Shown here: positions 11,257 to 19,632 of the stretch, one piece after another
Position numbering within the stretch: position 1 is the stretch's first letter
Layout: every line of letters starts with the position of its first letter
DNA from: a bacterium
Lineage (GTDB): Bacteria; Actinomycetota; Acidimicrobiia; Acidimicrobiales; Bin134
Assembly (NCBI GenBank): GCA_026708015.1
Contig: JAPOVT010000029.1
Coordinates: 102,913 to 166,912, forward strand
Length of the DNA: 64,000 bases
Direction of reading: 5' to 3'
Notes under the pieces: generated by a model
Database searches by the model: none
Seen by the model: only the letters and a program-made list of their open reading frames with translations
What the model was told of the DNA's origin: nothing
Translations under genes and position numbers: made by a program

Positions 11257-11895
11257 ATGGCGACTGATCCCTCGGTTTGGACGGTGGTCGTGGCCGCTGG
11301 CTCGGGCACCCGTTTCGGCGGCGCCAAGCAGTACCTGGAACTGGCCGGCTCCCGGATTGTGGACCGCAGCGTGGCGGTAGCCGCCCAAGTAAGCGACGGG
11401 GTAGTGGTGGTGGTTCCTGCCGGGGATGTCGAAGCGGAATCGGCCCGGTTGGCAGCAGACATGGTGGTAGCTGGGGGATCGAGTCGGGCCGCTTCAGTGC
11501 GCAACGGTTTGGCCGCGGTGCCCCACGATGCCACCATCATCTGCGTCCACGACGCCGCTCGACCGCTGGCCAGTCCGGGCATCTACGAGAGGGTGGTCCA
11601 AGAAGTGCATTCGGGGGCGGCTGGTGCGGTGCCGGTGGTGCCGGTAACCGATACCATCCGCAGCGTGGACGGGGGAGTTGTGGATCGCAGTGCCCTGCAA
11701 GCGGTGCAAACCCCGCAGGCGTTTCGGGCCGAGCTGCTGAGGATGGCCCACGCTGACGCCGCCGACGCCACCGACGATGCCAGCCTGGTGGAGGCGGCTG
11801 GCTATGAGGTGGTCGCGGTGGACGGTCATCCCCGCAACATCAAGATCACCCACCCCGACGATCTGGCCGCTGCCGAGGTCTGGTTGGCGACATGA
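11257..11895 (+). CDS. ispD: 2-C-methyl-D-erythritol 4-phosphate cytidylyltransferase
   Basis: This MEP-pathway enzyme transfers CMP from CTP to methylerythritol phosphate. The nucleotide-binding motif VVAAGSGTRFGGAKQY is near the N-terminus, and VHDAARPL (metal and CTP contact) and VPVTDTIR are present. ATG 11257 is the sensible start, giving 212 residues; the frame upstream overlaps the previous gene. Its stop overlaps the ispF start by 4 bases (ATGA), indicating translational coupling. Confidence 0.95.
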   Translation: MATDPSVWTVVVAAGSGTRFGGAKQYLELAGSRIVDRSVAVAAQVSDGVVVVVPAGDVEAESARLAADMVVAGGSSRAASVRNGLAAVPHDATIICVHDAARPLASPGIYERVVQEVHSGAAGAVPVVPVTDTIRSVDGGVVDRSALQAVQTPQAFRAELLRMAHADAADATDDASLVEAAGYEVVAVDGHPRNIKITHPDDLAAAEVWLAT

Positions 11896-12374
11896 CCGGC
11901 GCCATGCGGGTGGGCCACGGATTCGACACCCACCGGTTCAGCGACGCCGCCGACCGGCCGCTGATCCTGGGCGGGGTCAGATTCGAGGACGCACCGGGTT
12001 TGGTGGGCCACAGCGACGGCGATGCCGTGGCCCACGCGGTGACCGACGCCTTGTTGAGCGCTGCCGGGTTAGGCGACATCGGAGTGCTGTTCCCCGACAC
12101 TGATGAGGCTTGGGCCGGGGCCGACAGCATCGGGCTGCTGGCCGACGCCGTGGCCCGGCTGGACGACGCCGGCTGGGGGGTGGTGAACGCCGACTGCACG
12201 GTGGTTACCGAGGCCCCCCGCATCGCGCTCCGCCGCGCCGAGATGGAATCACGCCTTAGTGCGGCGGTTGGCGCCCCGGTGTCGGTCAAGGGCAAGCGGG
12301 CCGAGGCCCTGGGCGCGCTGGGCCGGGGCGAGGGCCTGGCCTGCTGGGCGGTGGCCCTCATCGAGCGCCGGTGA
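11892..12374 (+). CDS. ispF: 2-C-methyl-D-erythritol 2,4-cyclodiphosphate synthase
   Basis: This enzyme converts CDP-methylerythritol 2-phosphate to the cyclodiphosphate in the MEP pathway. The metal-binding DxH is in VGHGFDTHRF, GHSDGDAVAHAVTDALL carries the second conserved His, and the C-terminal region KGKRAEALGALGRGEGLACW is typical. At 160 residues it has normal length. It overlaps ispD by 4 bases at its start and rlmB by 4 bases at its end (GTGA). An internal ATG at 11904 is an alternative start. Confidence 0.95.
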   Translation: MTGAMRVGHGFDTHRFSDAADRPLILGGVRFEDAPGLVGHSDGDAVAHAVTDALLSAAGLGDIGVLFPDTDEAWAGADSIGLLADAVARLDDAGWGVVNADCTVVTEAPRIALRRAEMESRLSAAVGAPVSVKGKRAEALGALGRGEGLACWAVALIERR

Positions 12375-13249
12375 GCGCACAGGGTCCGAAGGGCGGCAAC
12401 CGGCGGGGTCGGGGCGGCGGCAACAGGGGCTCCAACAAGGGTCACAGCAAGGGCCGACCGCCGGGCGACCAACCGCGCCGCCGCCGCCAAAAGGCCGGTT
12501 TGGGCGGCGATCGGGTGGAGGGCCGCCAAGCGGTGCGGGAGCTGCTGTTAGCCGGCACTCGCCCGGTCCGAGAGGTGGTTATCGCCACGGGGCAGAACCA
12601 AACCGGGGTGCTGGCCCAAGTGGTGGAGCTGGCCGCCGAACTGCGGGTGCCCGTCAAAGAGGTGGCCCGCTCAAAGTTCGAGTCCATGGCCGCCACCGAG
12701 GCCCCCCAAGGGGTGATCGCTCGGGCCGCACCCTTGGCCGAGCACGATCTGGAGGATCTAGTCCGTCTCCCCGATGGCCGCCCCCCGTTCTTGCTGGTGC
12801 TCGACGGGGTTACCGATCCCGGCAACGTGGGGGCCGCCCTGCGCACCGCCGAGTGCGCCGGGGTCACCGGCGCGGTGCTGGGACGGCACCGGTCGGCCCA
12901 CATCACCCCCGCCGCGGCCAAAGCGGCGGCGGGGGCCATCGAACACGTGCCCATGGCGGTAGTGCCGGGCATCCCCAACGCGCTGGCCCGCCTCGGAGAG
13001 CTCGGGGTGTGGACGGTGGGCCTAGACGTGGCCGCGCCCACCTCGGTGTACGAGATAAGCGTGGCCTCCGAAGCCGTGGTCCTAGTGGTGGGCAGCGAGG
13101 GCCGGGGCCTGTCCCGCCTGGCCCGCCAGCGCTGCGACGTGGTAGCCGCCATCCCCCTGTCCGGCCACCTGAGCTCCCTCAACGCGGCCGCCGCCGTTGC
13201 CATCGGCTGCTTCGAAATCGCCCGCCACCGCCAGGGGGCCAGTTCCTAA
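12371..13249 (+). CDS. rlmB: SpoU/TrmH-family 23S rRNA 2'-O-ribose methyltransferase
   Basis: This SAM-dependent enzyme is predicted to methylate a guanosine of 23S rRNA. The first 45 residues are a basic Gly/Arg/Lys-rich RNA-binding tail. Next comes the substrate-binding domain (VEGRQAVRELL) and then the SPOUT knot domain with the motifs GVTDPGNVGAALRTAE, VVGSEGRGL and IPLSGHLSSLNAAAA. The start is the GTG at 12371, coupled to the ispF stop. In many actinobacteria cysS lies between ispF and this gene; here it is absent. rRNA specificity is from family knowledge. Confidence 0.9.
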   Translation: MSAQGPKGGNRRGRGGGNRGSNKGHSKGRPPGDQPRRRRQKAGLGGDRVEGRQAVRELLLAGTRPVREVVIATGQNQTGVLAQVVELAAELRVPVKEVARSKFESMAATEAPQGVIARAAPLAEHDLEDLVRLPDGRPPFLLVLDGVTDPGNVGAALRTAECAGVTGAVLGRHRSAHITPAAAKAAAGAIEHVPMAVVPGIPNALARLGELGVWTVGLDVAAPTSVYEISVASEAVVLVVGSEGRGLSRLARQRCDVVAAIPLSGHLSSLNAAAAVAIGCFEIARHRQGASS

Positions 13250-13427
13250 AGGCCAGAAACAGCAATCGATCCAGCGACCGGCTGCTATTGGCGCAAGGCT
13301 GGAAACTGTCACTCTCACCCTTACCGTAGGTAGGTGTCCAGATTGATTTTCCGGAGGCCATTGCCGTACCGATCTAAGCTTGCTGCGATGTTTGCTGGCT
13401 GCTGCAAGAAAGTGTAGGCAGCCTGCA

Positions 13428-15188
13428 ATGAGTAGTACTGCTTGTCGGCAGCCATCGCGCAGCGAGGATAAGGCGCGCGAGCCGATGCTGGAGAACATCA
13501 TGGGTGGTAAGGGCAGCGTCTTCTACCGGGCGCACTCGTACCACACGAAAGTGCCCGTCGAAGGCCTAATCCAGCTGATTGAGCATTACACCGATCCTGG
13601 AGACGTTGTGCTCGACCCGTTCTGTGGGTCCGGGCAGACCGGTATCGCTGCCTTGCTGACCGGGCGGCACGCCATCATTTCGGATGTCTCTCCGGCTGCA
13701 GTTCATATTGCGCGTGGGTATACCGGGCGGGTGAATCCCAACCACTTCGGACAGGTCGCATCCGAACTACTCGCGCAGCTTGAACCACTCGAGATGGTCC
13801 TTTACAGGGCACCCGAAGGGCTGATCGAGTACACGGTCTGGTCCGACGTGTATCAGTGTTCGACCTGCGAGCGCGAGATCCTGTTTTGGGAGGCAGCTGT
13901 CGATCACGAGGCAGGGGCTGTGAATAGGACACTGTCGTGCCCGGTCGGCCATGGACCGTTTAAGAAGACTGAACTCGACTGGGTGCGCTCTGAGCCGGTG
14001 CAAAGGAACATTCGCGTAGAAGGGCAACGCACACGACTCGTGCAGCCGGTCGATGGGGCGGCCAAGGACGACCAAGGAGACCGAGTCCATATCCCTCACT
14101 GGTACCCGACGGCCCCTTGGGATCGCTGGCGTGAGATGTGGCGGGCACAGCACGAGGTGCAAGGGATCGCGACCTCAGCTGATTTCTTTACTGCTTGCAA
14201 CCTCCATGCATTATCGGCACTCTGGGATGCCATCGGGCAGGTGGATGACGAGTCGATTCGCGCTGGTCTACGGTTCGTCTTCACCGCGAGTGTTAATCGA
14301 GCCTCGCGTCGCTACCAATGGCATCCAAGTCGGCCGACCAATGTCTTATCGTCCACTATGTATCTGGCTTCGTTGAACTACGAGTTCAACGTGTTCAGCC
14401 TTTTTCGCCGCAAGCTCGCCACGATCTCTGAGATGTACCGGAGGACTTGGGAAGCACCAGGTACTTGTGAGGTGCATCTTGGCACCGCCGAAAAACTCAC
14501 ATGGGTAGCGGATGACAGTGTTGACTACGTGTTCACGGATCCACCATTCGGCTCGAACATCTACTACGGCGATTCGTCGTTCCTGTGGGAAGCGTGGCTT
14601 GGCGAACAGACCGATGTCGCTGCTGAGACCGTCGTCAACAGGCGGCTAACCCCCGAGCTGGGTGGGACGACTCTCGACGACTATGAGAAGGAGATGAGCC
14701 GCGCGATAGGGGAAATCAGTCGAGTTATGCGGCCGGGGACTTGGGCTTCTTTGCAGTTTCACAACTCGGATGATGCCGTATGGTCAAGCATCCAGAACGC
14801 TATCGATTCGGCTGGACTTCACGTGGAGGCCGCTGTTGTGATGGACAAAGGGCAGGCTTCGTTTAAGGGTCTCCGTCATGCGGACAAGGGTGAGAGGGTC
14901 GCGAATTTTGACCTTGTGATGCACCTTGCCACCGGGGTTCGGCCAAGTCTCAATGCCAAGCGCCGAGAGGCAGGTCGAGCCGAAATTGAGATAGAGCTAA
15001 AAGAGTATGTCGCGCGCCAACCTCCTTCGCGTTGCACCACCCCATGGCTGCATTCGCAGGTTATGCGTCATCTACTTGCTGAGGGTGCATCGCCGACGGG
15101 CTGGAGCTTCGCCGCAGTCGAAGGCCTTTGCTCCGAGATTCTTGAGAAGAGAGGCAAATCATGGCGTCTGCCCAAGTCGAGCAAGTAA
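13428..15188 (+). CDS. Putative DNA methyltransferase A of a two-methyltransferase system
   Basis: The product is 586 residues from ATG 13428; an earlier TTG is possible and the ribosome binding site is weak. The SAM-binding motif LDPFCGSGQTG is at residue 62-72 and the catalytic motif TDPPFGSN near 371, so the order is SAM motif, long insert, catalytic motif (alpha-like). The insert carries a small zinc-ribbon-like set (CSTC at 144-147, CPVGH near 171). DPPF points to an amino methyltransferase (N6-adenine or N4-cytosine). The next gene encodes a clear paralogue that overlaps by 28 bases, with a nuclease gene after it. Codon use is less GC-rich than in rlmB upstream, which suggests horizontal transfer. 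The target sequence is unknown. Confidence 0.75.
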   Translation: MSSTACRQPSRSEDKAREPMLENIMGGKGSVFYRAHSYHTKVPVEGLIQLIEHYTDPGDVVLDPFCGSGQTGIAALLTGRHAIISDVSPAAVHIARGYTGRVNPNHFGQVASELLAQLEPLEMVLYRAPEGLIEYTVWSDVYQCSTCEREILFWEAAVDHEAGAVNRTLSCPVGHGPFKKTELDWVRSEPVQRNIRVEGQRTRLVQPVDGAAKDDQGDRVHIPHWYPTAPWDRWREMWRAQHEVQGIATSADFFTACNLHALSALWDAIGQVDDESIRAGLRFVFTASVNRASRRYQWHPSRPTNVLSSTMYLASLNYEFNVFSLFRRKLATISEMYRRTWEAPGTCEVHLGTAEKLTWVADDSVDYVFTDPPFGSNIYYGDSSFLWEAWLGEQTDVAAETVVNRRLTPELGGTTLDDYEKEMSRAIGEISRVMRPGTWASLQFHNSDDAVWSSIQNAIDSAGLHVEAAVVMDKGQASFKGLRHADKGERVANFDLVMHLATGVRPSLNAKRREAGRAEIEIELKEYVARQPPSRCTTPWLHSQVMRHLLAEGASPTGWSFAAVEGLCSEILEKRGKSWRLPKSSK

Positions 15189-16927
15189 ACCGACCTTCGT
15201 TAGCCCGTCGGCAACCACTCCCTGAATACGTGGCCGGAACGAAGGGTGGACCGTGGTACACCTCGCACACATATCCGACCAAAGTTCCTCCCGAAACGAT
15301 CATTCCGTTCATCGAAGCGTCAACAATGCCAGGAGGTTCAGTGGCCGACCCCTTCTGCGGGTCCGGCATGACAGGAGTGGCCGCAGTGCTTGCAGGCCGC
15401 CGAGCAGTGCTTTCTGATCTATCGCCAGGCGCGGTGCACCTTGCCCGAAACCACACTCGACGCGTGTCCCCTGAGCTGCTAGCCGAGACGATCCTGGCGT
15501 TTGATCGCTCGTGGATGCGCCGCGCAGAGCGAGCCCTCTATTGGTCGTCGGTCCAATCCGCTAATGGCGATGTATATGGACTAGCGCGCCATACGGTCTG
15601 GTCGGAGGTATATGAGTGTCCTAAGTGCGCGTCAGAAGTCGTTCTTTGGGACGCGATCGAGCCGGATCGGCCATTGCCACGCGACCTTCGTTGCGATAGC
15701 TGTAGAAGGTGGTTTGATCGTCGACGCGTCCTTCCGATTGCATCCGTACCCCGGTGGCTTACGCTTGCTCCTGAGTCGGGCGGAAAGCTCGTCCACGGCG
15801 ACCTGACTCCAGAAGCGCATCACCAGATCGACAAAATCGTACGTCGCCGGGTCACACGCTGGATGCCGGACGCACCAATTCATTCGTCTCGCGAGATGTA
15901 TATCCGGTCCGCGCTACACCTTAGGGGAGTGCGGACTGTTGCCGACATGTTCGCTCGCCGGCCTGCCATAGCGCTGTCCCGGCTTTGGTATGAGATTGGC
16001 TTGATCAAGGAAGTTACTGTTCGCCAGGCGCTTCAGTTCGCATTTACAAATACGGCGTGGCACGCAAGCCGTATGCGCCGCTATAACGCGAAGGGCGGTC
16101 AACGCCCACTTACGGGCACCCTCTTCATCCCACAACTCGTCTCAGAGCCCAACGTGTTCGAAGTGTTCCGCCATCAGGTACGCCAAGTACGTCGGCTGTA
16201 CGACGTACTTCCAGACGGTGATGTGGACGTGAGTCAGTCGTCGGCAACGAATCTCTGTTGGATCGCCGACGACTCTGTCGACTACGTGTTTACCGATCCG
16301 CCGTTTGGCAACAACATCCACTACGCAGACTGCAACATTGTCTGGGAGTCCTGGCTAGGAGATCCGACCGACAATGATCGAGAGATCGTTGTGAACAAGT
16401 CACGTCGCGTCGAACACGGAGGCAAGACGGTTGGCGATTACCAGCGGTTACTCACAGAATCTTTCCTAGAGGCGAAGCGAGTAGTAGTCAAAGACGGCCG
16501 CGTTTCTATTGTTTTTCACAATTCGGACGACGCCGTGTGGACGGCCCTCCTTGATGCAGTCGAAGACTCAGGTCTACGTCAGGTAGAGGTCTCTATCCTT
16601 GACAAGGGGCAGCGCAGCCAGAAGGGCTACAAGGTTAGGCGAGGTGAGCTCGTGCCGTTTTACGACCTTGTCATGACCTTCGATGTCGCGGGCCATAGAG
16701 TCCCTCGGCTCAACGGTGCGGGAGACTTGGCTGTAGATGCCGTAGCTGCGCATCTTGAGGGCATTGTTGGCGACAACTCACCAAAGCGTCATCTTGACTA
16801 CCTCTATTCTGTCGCAGTAGGGGCAGTGATCGGAGGAGGTGGAAAGCCTGCTGGACTGTCGCTCAGAGCATTCGAGCAGCTCTGCAATGATCACTTCGAG
16901 CGGGTAGATGGAGCGTACTTCTTGTAG
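15161..16927 (+). CDS. Putative DNA methyltransferase B of a two-methyltransferase system
   Basis: This is a 588-residue paralogue of the preceding protein. Its SAM motif ADPFCGSGMTG starts at residue 62, the same position as in copy A, and its catalytic motif TDPPFGNN is near 379. The zinc ribbon is complete here (CPKC near 153, CDSC near 178). Both copies share HTVWSEVY/YTVWSDVY, WIADDSVDYVFTDPPFG and FHNSDDAVW. The start overlaps methyltransferase A by 28 bases in another frame, so translation is probably coupled. Two diverged methyltransferases next to one nuclease is the arrangement of systems that modify the two strands of an asymmetric site separately; that function is inferred. Confidence 0.75.
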   Translation: MASAQVEQVNRPSLARRQPLPEYVAGTKGGPWYTSHTYPTKVPPETIIPFIEASTMPGGSVADPFCGSGMTGVAAVLAGRRAVLSDLSPGAVHLARNHTRRVSPELLAETILAFDRSWMRRAERALYWSSVQSANGDVYGLARHTVWSEVYECPKCASEVVLWDAIEPDRPLPRDLRCDSCRRWFDRRRVLPIASVPRWLTLAPESGGKLVHGDLTPEAHHQIDKIVRRRVTRWMPDAPIHSSREMYIRSALHLRGVRTVADMFARRPAIALSRLWYEIGLIKEVTVRQALQFAFTNTAWHASRMRRYNAKGGQRPLTGTLFIPQLVSEPNVFEVFRHQVRQVRRLYDVLPDGDVDVSQSSATNLCWIADDSVDYVFTDPPFGNNIHYADCNIVWESWLGDPTDNDREIVVNKSRRVEHGGKTVGDYQRLLTESFLEAKRVVVKDGRVSIVFHNSDDAVWTALLDAVEDSGLRQVEVSILDKGQRSQKGYKVRRGELVPFYDLVMTFDVAGHRVPRLNGAGDLAVDAVAAHLEGIVGDNSPKRHLDYLYSVAVGAVIGGGGKPAGLSLRAFEQLCNDHFERVDGAYFL

Positions 16928-16948
16928 GTCAAGGGTGGGTTGAGGAGG

Positions 16949-17944
16949 ATGACATTGTCTGACCGGCTCTCGAAAGCAGAGCTACACGACCGATTCGTTG
17001 CTGCAATCGGCCCTGCCGCATTAGTTGCCGCAGGGACGGATGCCTCTGGCGAACTCGTGGTGGAACTCCGCTCTCCCCTCCCCAACCGAGTTCGGGTCTA
17101 CATCTACAACGCGACGAATCCACCCGGCGGTCGATCCACGCGGGAATACAAGATTCAACTCACTGGTCAGCGACGTGGGGAAAGAGGGGACTTCGATTGG
17201 TCGGAAGTCGATTTCGTGTTGCTTTGCGGTTATGCCGTTGAGCACGACGTTTTCGTGTTTTGGGACGCTGCTCTGCGCATCGACTTCGCCTACTCGACAA
17301 ACCTCCAGGTGAAGACGCCCAAAGTTGAGGCGGCGGCTGCGTCGGGCGAACGTGTGCGTCAACACCGTCGCTTGAAGACCGGGATGGAGGTCGTGATCTG
17401 TGCACCGAGTCAGCTAGCGATTCAGGCCATTGAGGAGCGTGCGTCAAGCGGGGAAGTCAAGTCACGTAGTGCAGGCCCCTCCGTAACTCCGGGACAGCCG
17501 TACATGCGTCCTCCACCCGGTGGTTCCGCCACACCCAGATCGCGAGTGTTCAGATTTGACCCTGATGCGATCGACCGGGGAACGAACGCACACAAGAAGG
17601 TGCAGAACCAGCTTGCCGACGCTATCAATGCCCGTGGCTGGGAGCCGCTCTCGCCAAGTGATTCCGATCCTCTCTTCGATGTCGGCTGGATTGCGGCCGA
17701 TGCGGCATGGATCGCGGAAGTGAAGAGCCTCACCTCCGCCAACGAAGAGCGGCAGCTGCGGCTGGGTCTTGGGCAAGTGCTCAGCTACGCGCATCTTGTC
17801 GATTGGGGTGTCGACATCAATCGGCCAGTGCTGGCCGTAGAGCGGGAACCATCGTCGGCTTATTGGCCTGACCTCTGCGAGTCCCATGGTGTGGCCTTGT
17901 CGTGGCCAGAAGCGTTCGACCAGCTACTGGATTCCTGCGCCTAG
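16949..17944 (+). CDS. Putative PD-(D/E)XK restriction endonuclease of the two-methyltransferase system
   Basis: The protein has about 331 residues from ATG 16949. A TTG at 16955 is better spaced from the GAGGAGG at 16942-16948 and may be the true start. The N-terminal half (to about residue 155) is unassigned and beta-rich. After a Pro-rich linker, the C-terminal half has the nuclease signature: Asp244 in DPLFDVGW, Glu257 and Lys259 in AEVKS, then a Q-x3-Y pair (GQVLSYA). This is the usual core of type II and related endonucleases. It starts 21 bases after methyltransferase B, so the three form one operon. The IS3 element begins 47 bases downstream. Confidence 0.7.
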   Translation: MTLSDRLSKAELHDRFVAAIGPAALVAAGTDASGELVVELRSPLPNRVRVYIYNATNPPGGRSTREYKIQLTGQRRGERGDFDWSEVDFVLLCGYAVEHDVFVFWDAALRIDFAYSTNLQVKTPKVEAAAASGERVRQHRRLKTGMEVVICAPSQLAIQAIEERASSGEVKSRSAGPSVTPGQPYMRPPPGGSATPRSRVFRFDPDAIDRGTNAHKKVQNQLADAINARGWEPLSPSDSDPLFDVGWIAADAAWIAEVKSLTSANEERQLRLGLGQVLSYAHLVDWGVDINRPVLAVEREPSSAYWPDLCESHGVALSWPEAFDQLLDSCA

Positions 17945-17960
17945 CTCCGAGGTCGGCCAT

Positions 17961-18881
17961 TTAGGTGCATCTGCTTACGGCGCAGTCCCGCTGACCGGAC
18001 CCCGTTTTTTGGTCCGCTTGCTGTGAGAGTTTTTTCGGGTTGTTCTTTGCCCGTTGGTCCGAGTATTCGGCTGGTGTGAGCATGCCGAGAGCGGAGTGCG
18101 GGCGGTAGGTGTTGTAGTCGCTTCTCCAGTCGGCGACAAGTGCTTGGGCTTCTAGCAGGCTGTCGAGCTGCTCGATGGCCAGCAGCTCGTCGCGCATGCG
18201 GGAGCCGTAGGACTCGACCCAGGGGTTCTGCCAGGGCGACCCGGGGTCGATGCAGCTGGTCTTGGTGTTAGTGAGCTGGCACCAGTCGCGCAGCGCGTTC
18301 GCGGTGGGCTCGGGGCCGTTGTCGCATCGCGCGAGCTCGGGGCGGCGGCCCCTGGCCGAGGCGGCCTTGTCCAAGCAGGCCACCGTCGCGTCGGCGTCGA
18401 TGCTGTGGTCGACGAGGTCCGCCGAGGACTCGCGGGTGAACTCGTCGATCACGTGCAGGATCTTGAACTTGCGGCCCGACGCGGTTGCGTCGAACTGGAA
18501 GTCCAGCGCCCACACGTGATCGGGGCGCTCGGCGGCCAGCAGGCCCGCGTCGGCGTCCGAGCCGCCTGTGCGCCGGCGTTTGCGCTTTGCGGGCGGCACC
18601 CGCAGACCCTCCTCGCGCCACAGGCGCTGGACTTTCTTGCGGTTCACCCTCCAGCCCTCGCGCCGCAGCACCGCATGGGCACGCCGATACCCCCACCGGG
18701 GGCAGTCGCCGGCGAACTCCCGCAACTCGGCCCGCAGATCCCAGTCCGGGTCCGGCTCAGCCGGCTCATAGCGCTGGGTGGAGCGGTGCCGGCCCACGAT
18801 CCGACAAGCCCGCCGCTGCGACACCCCGAGCCGCTCCTGGAGCATCTCGACGGCTCTGCGCCGCTGCGGCGGGCCTACCAT
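17961..18881 (-). CDS. IS3-family transposase OrfB (DDE integrase domain)
   Basis: This is a 306-residue catalytic subunit with an N-terminal HTH_21-like segment (RRRAVEMLQERLGVSQRRAC) and an rve/DDE core. The acidic triad is Asp in ALDFQFDAT, Asp in CDNGPEP, and Glu in NPWVESYGSRMRDE. It is probably made as an OrfAB fusion by -1 frameshifting in the 7-base overlap with orfA (around AAAATGG). The stop codon (17961-17963) lies about 30 bases outside the left end of the element, so the last ten residues or so come from flanking DNA. Confidence 0.9.
   Translation of the reverse strand: MVGPPQRRRAVEMLQERLGVSQRRACRIVGRHRSTQRYEPAEPDPDWDLRAELREFAGDCPRWGYRRAHAVLRREGWRVNRKKVQRLWREEGLRVPPAKRKRRRTGGSDADAGLLAAERPDHVWALDFQFDATASGRKFKILHVIDEFTRESSADLVDHSIDADATVACLDKAASARGRRPELARCDNGPEPTANALRDWCQLTNTKTSCIDPGSPWQNPWVESYGSRMRDELLAIEQLDSLLEAQALVADWRSDYNTYRPHSALGMLTPAEYSDQRAKNNPKKLSQQADQKTGSGQRDCAVSRCT
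17992..18029 (+). repeat. Left terminal inverted repeat of the IS3 element
   Basis: It begins TGACC and its inner half reads GGTCCGCTTGCTGTGAGAG. It pairs imperfectly with the inverted copy at 19197-19230. The orfB reading frame passes right through it. Confidence 0.75.
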
Positions 18882-19156
18882 TTTGCCCGGCCGATCTCCC
18901 TCCAGGCGTCGATCTCCAGCTCCTTGTCGGCCACGACCCGCTTCAGGCGGGCGTTCTCGGCCTCCAGCTCTTTGAGCCGCTTCACGTCATCGGCCCTCAT
19001 CCCGCCGCACTGGCTGCGCCACCGATGAAACGTCTGCTCCGACACCTCCAGACGCCGGGCCACATCCGCCACCGAAGCGCCCCCGCCCAACAACAGGTCC
19101 GCCCCACCCAGCTTGCGCACAACCTGCTCGGGCGTGCGCCGCCCCCGATCCGCCAC
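18875..19156 (-). CDS. IS3-family transposase OrfA (helix-turn-helix)
   Basis: This 93-residue DNA-binding subunit has the HTH_Tnp_1 pattern (TPEQVVRKL, then VADVARRLEVSEQTFHRWR) followed by a leucine-zipper-like coiled coil (LKELEAENARLKRVVADKELEID). I prefer the GTG at 19156 because a GGAGGAGG lies 9 bases upstream; the open frame reaches back to a TTG at 19192. It ends inside the start of orfB, the usual frameshift arrangement. Confidence 0.85.
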   Translation of the reverse strand: MADRGRRTPEQVVRKLGGADLLLGGGASVADVARRLEVSEQTFHRWRSQCGGMRADDVKRLKELEAENARLKRVVADKELEIDAWREIGRAKW

Positions 19157-19196
19157 AGCCGTGACCCTCCTCCATCCAGCAATACCGGACAACGAA

Positions 19197-19230
19197 CTCC
19201 CACAACAGGCGAACCAACCTCAAGGGGTCA
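19197..19230 (-). repeat. Right terminal inverted repeat of the IS3 element
   Basis: Read on the minus strand it begins TGACCCC and continues to GGTTCGCCTGTTGTGGGAG. It is followed outside by CGC, the target duplication. Confidence 0.75.
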
Positions 19231-19291
19231 CGCCATAGTGGCTACTGCGAAATCGTCCGCCACCGCTAACTTGGGTACGTATCATCAGCGT

Positions 19292-19516
19292 ATGGGAACA
19301 GACAGTGATGGGTCAGCGTCGACCGTGTCTGACATTCAGCAGGCGATTCTTGGACTTCCAGAAGACGAGTATGCGCAGCTAAGGGAGTGGTTCAGCGATT
19401 TGGATTGGGAAAGGTGGGACAAGCAGATCGAAGCCGATGCAGATGAAGGGGCGTTGGATTTCCTCATCGCAGGCGTTCTTGAGGCCAAGGAGGACGGCAC
19501 GCTTCAGGAGCTCTAA
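19292..19516 (+). CDS. Antitoxin-like protein of a ParE/RelE-type module
   Basis: This is a 74-residue acidic protein starting at ATG 19292. Its sequence (IQQAILGLPEDEYAQLREW, then WDKQIEADADEGALDFLIAG, ending in EDGTLQEL) matches a widespread antitoxin-like family that pairs with a small toxin of about 85-90 residues encoded immediately downstream. Here that toxin is reduced to a stump (next entry). The start lies 62 bases from the right end of the IS3 element, which probably displaced its native upstream sequence. The identification is from pattern memory, not a search. Confidence 0.65.
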   Translation: MGTDSDGSASTVSDIQQAILGLPEDEYAQLREWFSDLDWERWDKQIEADADEGALDFLIAGVLEAKEDGTLQEL

Positions 19517-19603
19517 GTGCACCGAACAACACCTCGGATCTGGACGCGTTTAGGACGGCTTCCCGCTGCTGCTCAGCGAGTTGCCACGGAGCCAAATTCT
19601 TGA
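19517..19603 (+). pseudogene. Truncated toxin remnant following the antitoxin
   Basis: A GTG directly after the antitoxin stop opens a 28-codon frame, starting MHRTTPRIWTRLGRLPAAAQ and ending at a TGA. The beginning has the usual look of the partner toxin's N-terminus (HRTTPRFW..YRALP..VQ), but translation stops where helix 1 should end, and the core fold is missing. It is therefore a decayed toxin gene. The next gene, of the DUF5131 family, starts 30 bases further on. Confidence 0.5.
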
Positions 19604-19632
19604 CTGTCATACCCCGGGCCTACATTGGAGGC

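Larger units (their letters stand above)
17992..19230 (-). mobile_element. IS3-family insertion sequence (1,239 bp) with 3-bp target duplication
   Basis: Both ends are readable. The left end starts TGACCGGACC and the right end, read inward, starts TGACCCCTTG; the inner parts match well (GGTCCGCTTGCTGTGAGAG against GGTTCGCCTGTTGTGGGAG). The three bases outside each end are CGC (17989-17991 and 19231-19233), a target duplication of the size expected for IS3-type transposition. Inside are overlapping orfA and orfB on the minus strand. The intact duplication suggests a fairly recent insertion into the space between the nuclease gene and the antitoxin gene. Confidence 0.85.
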
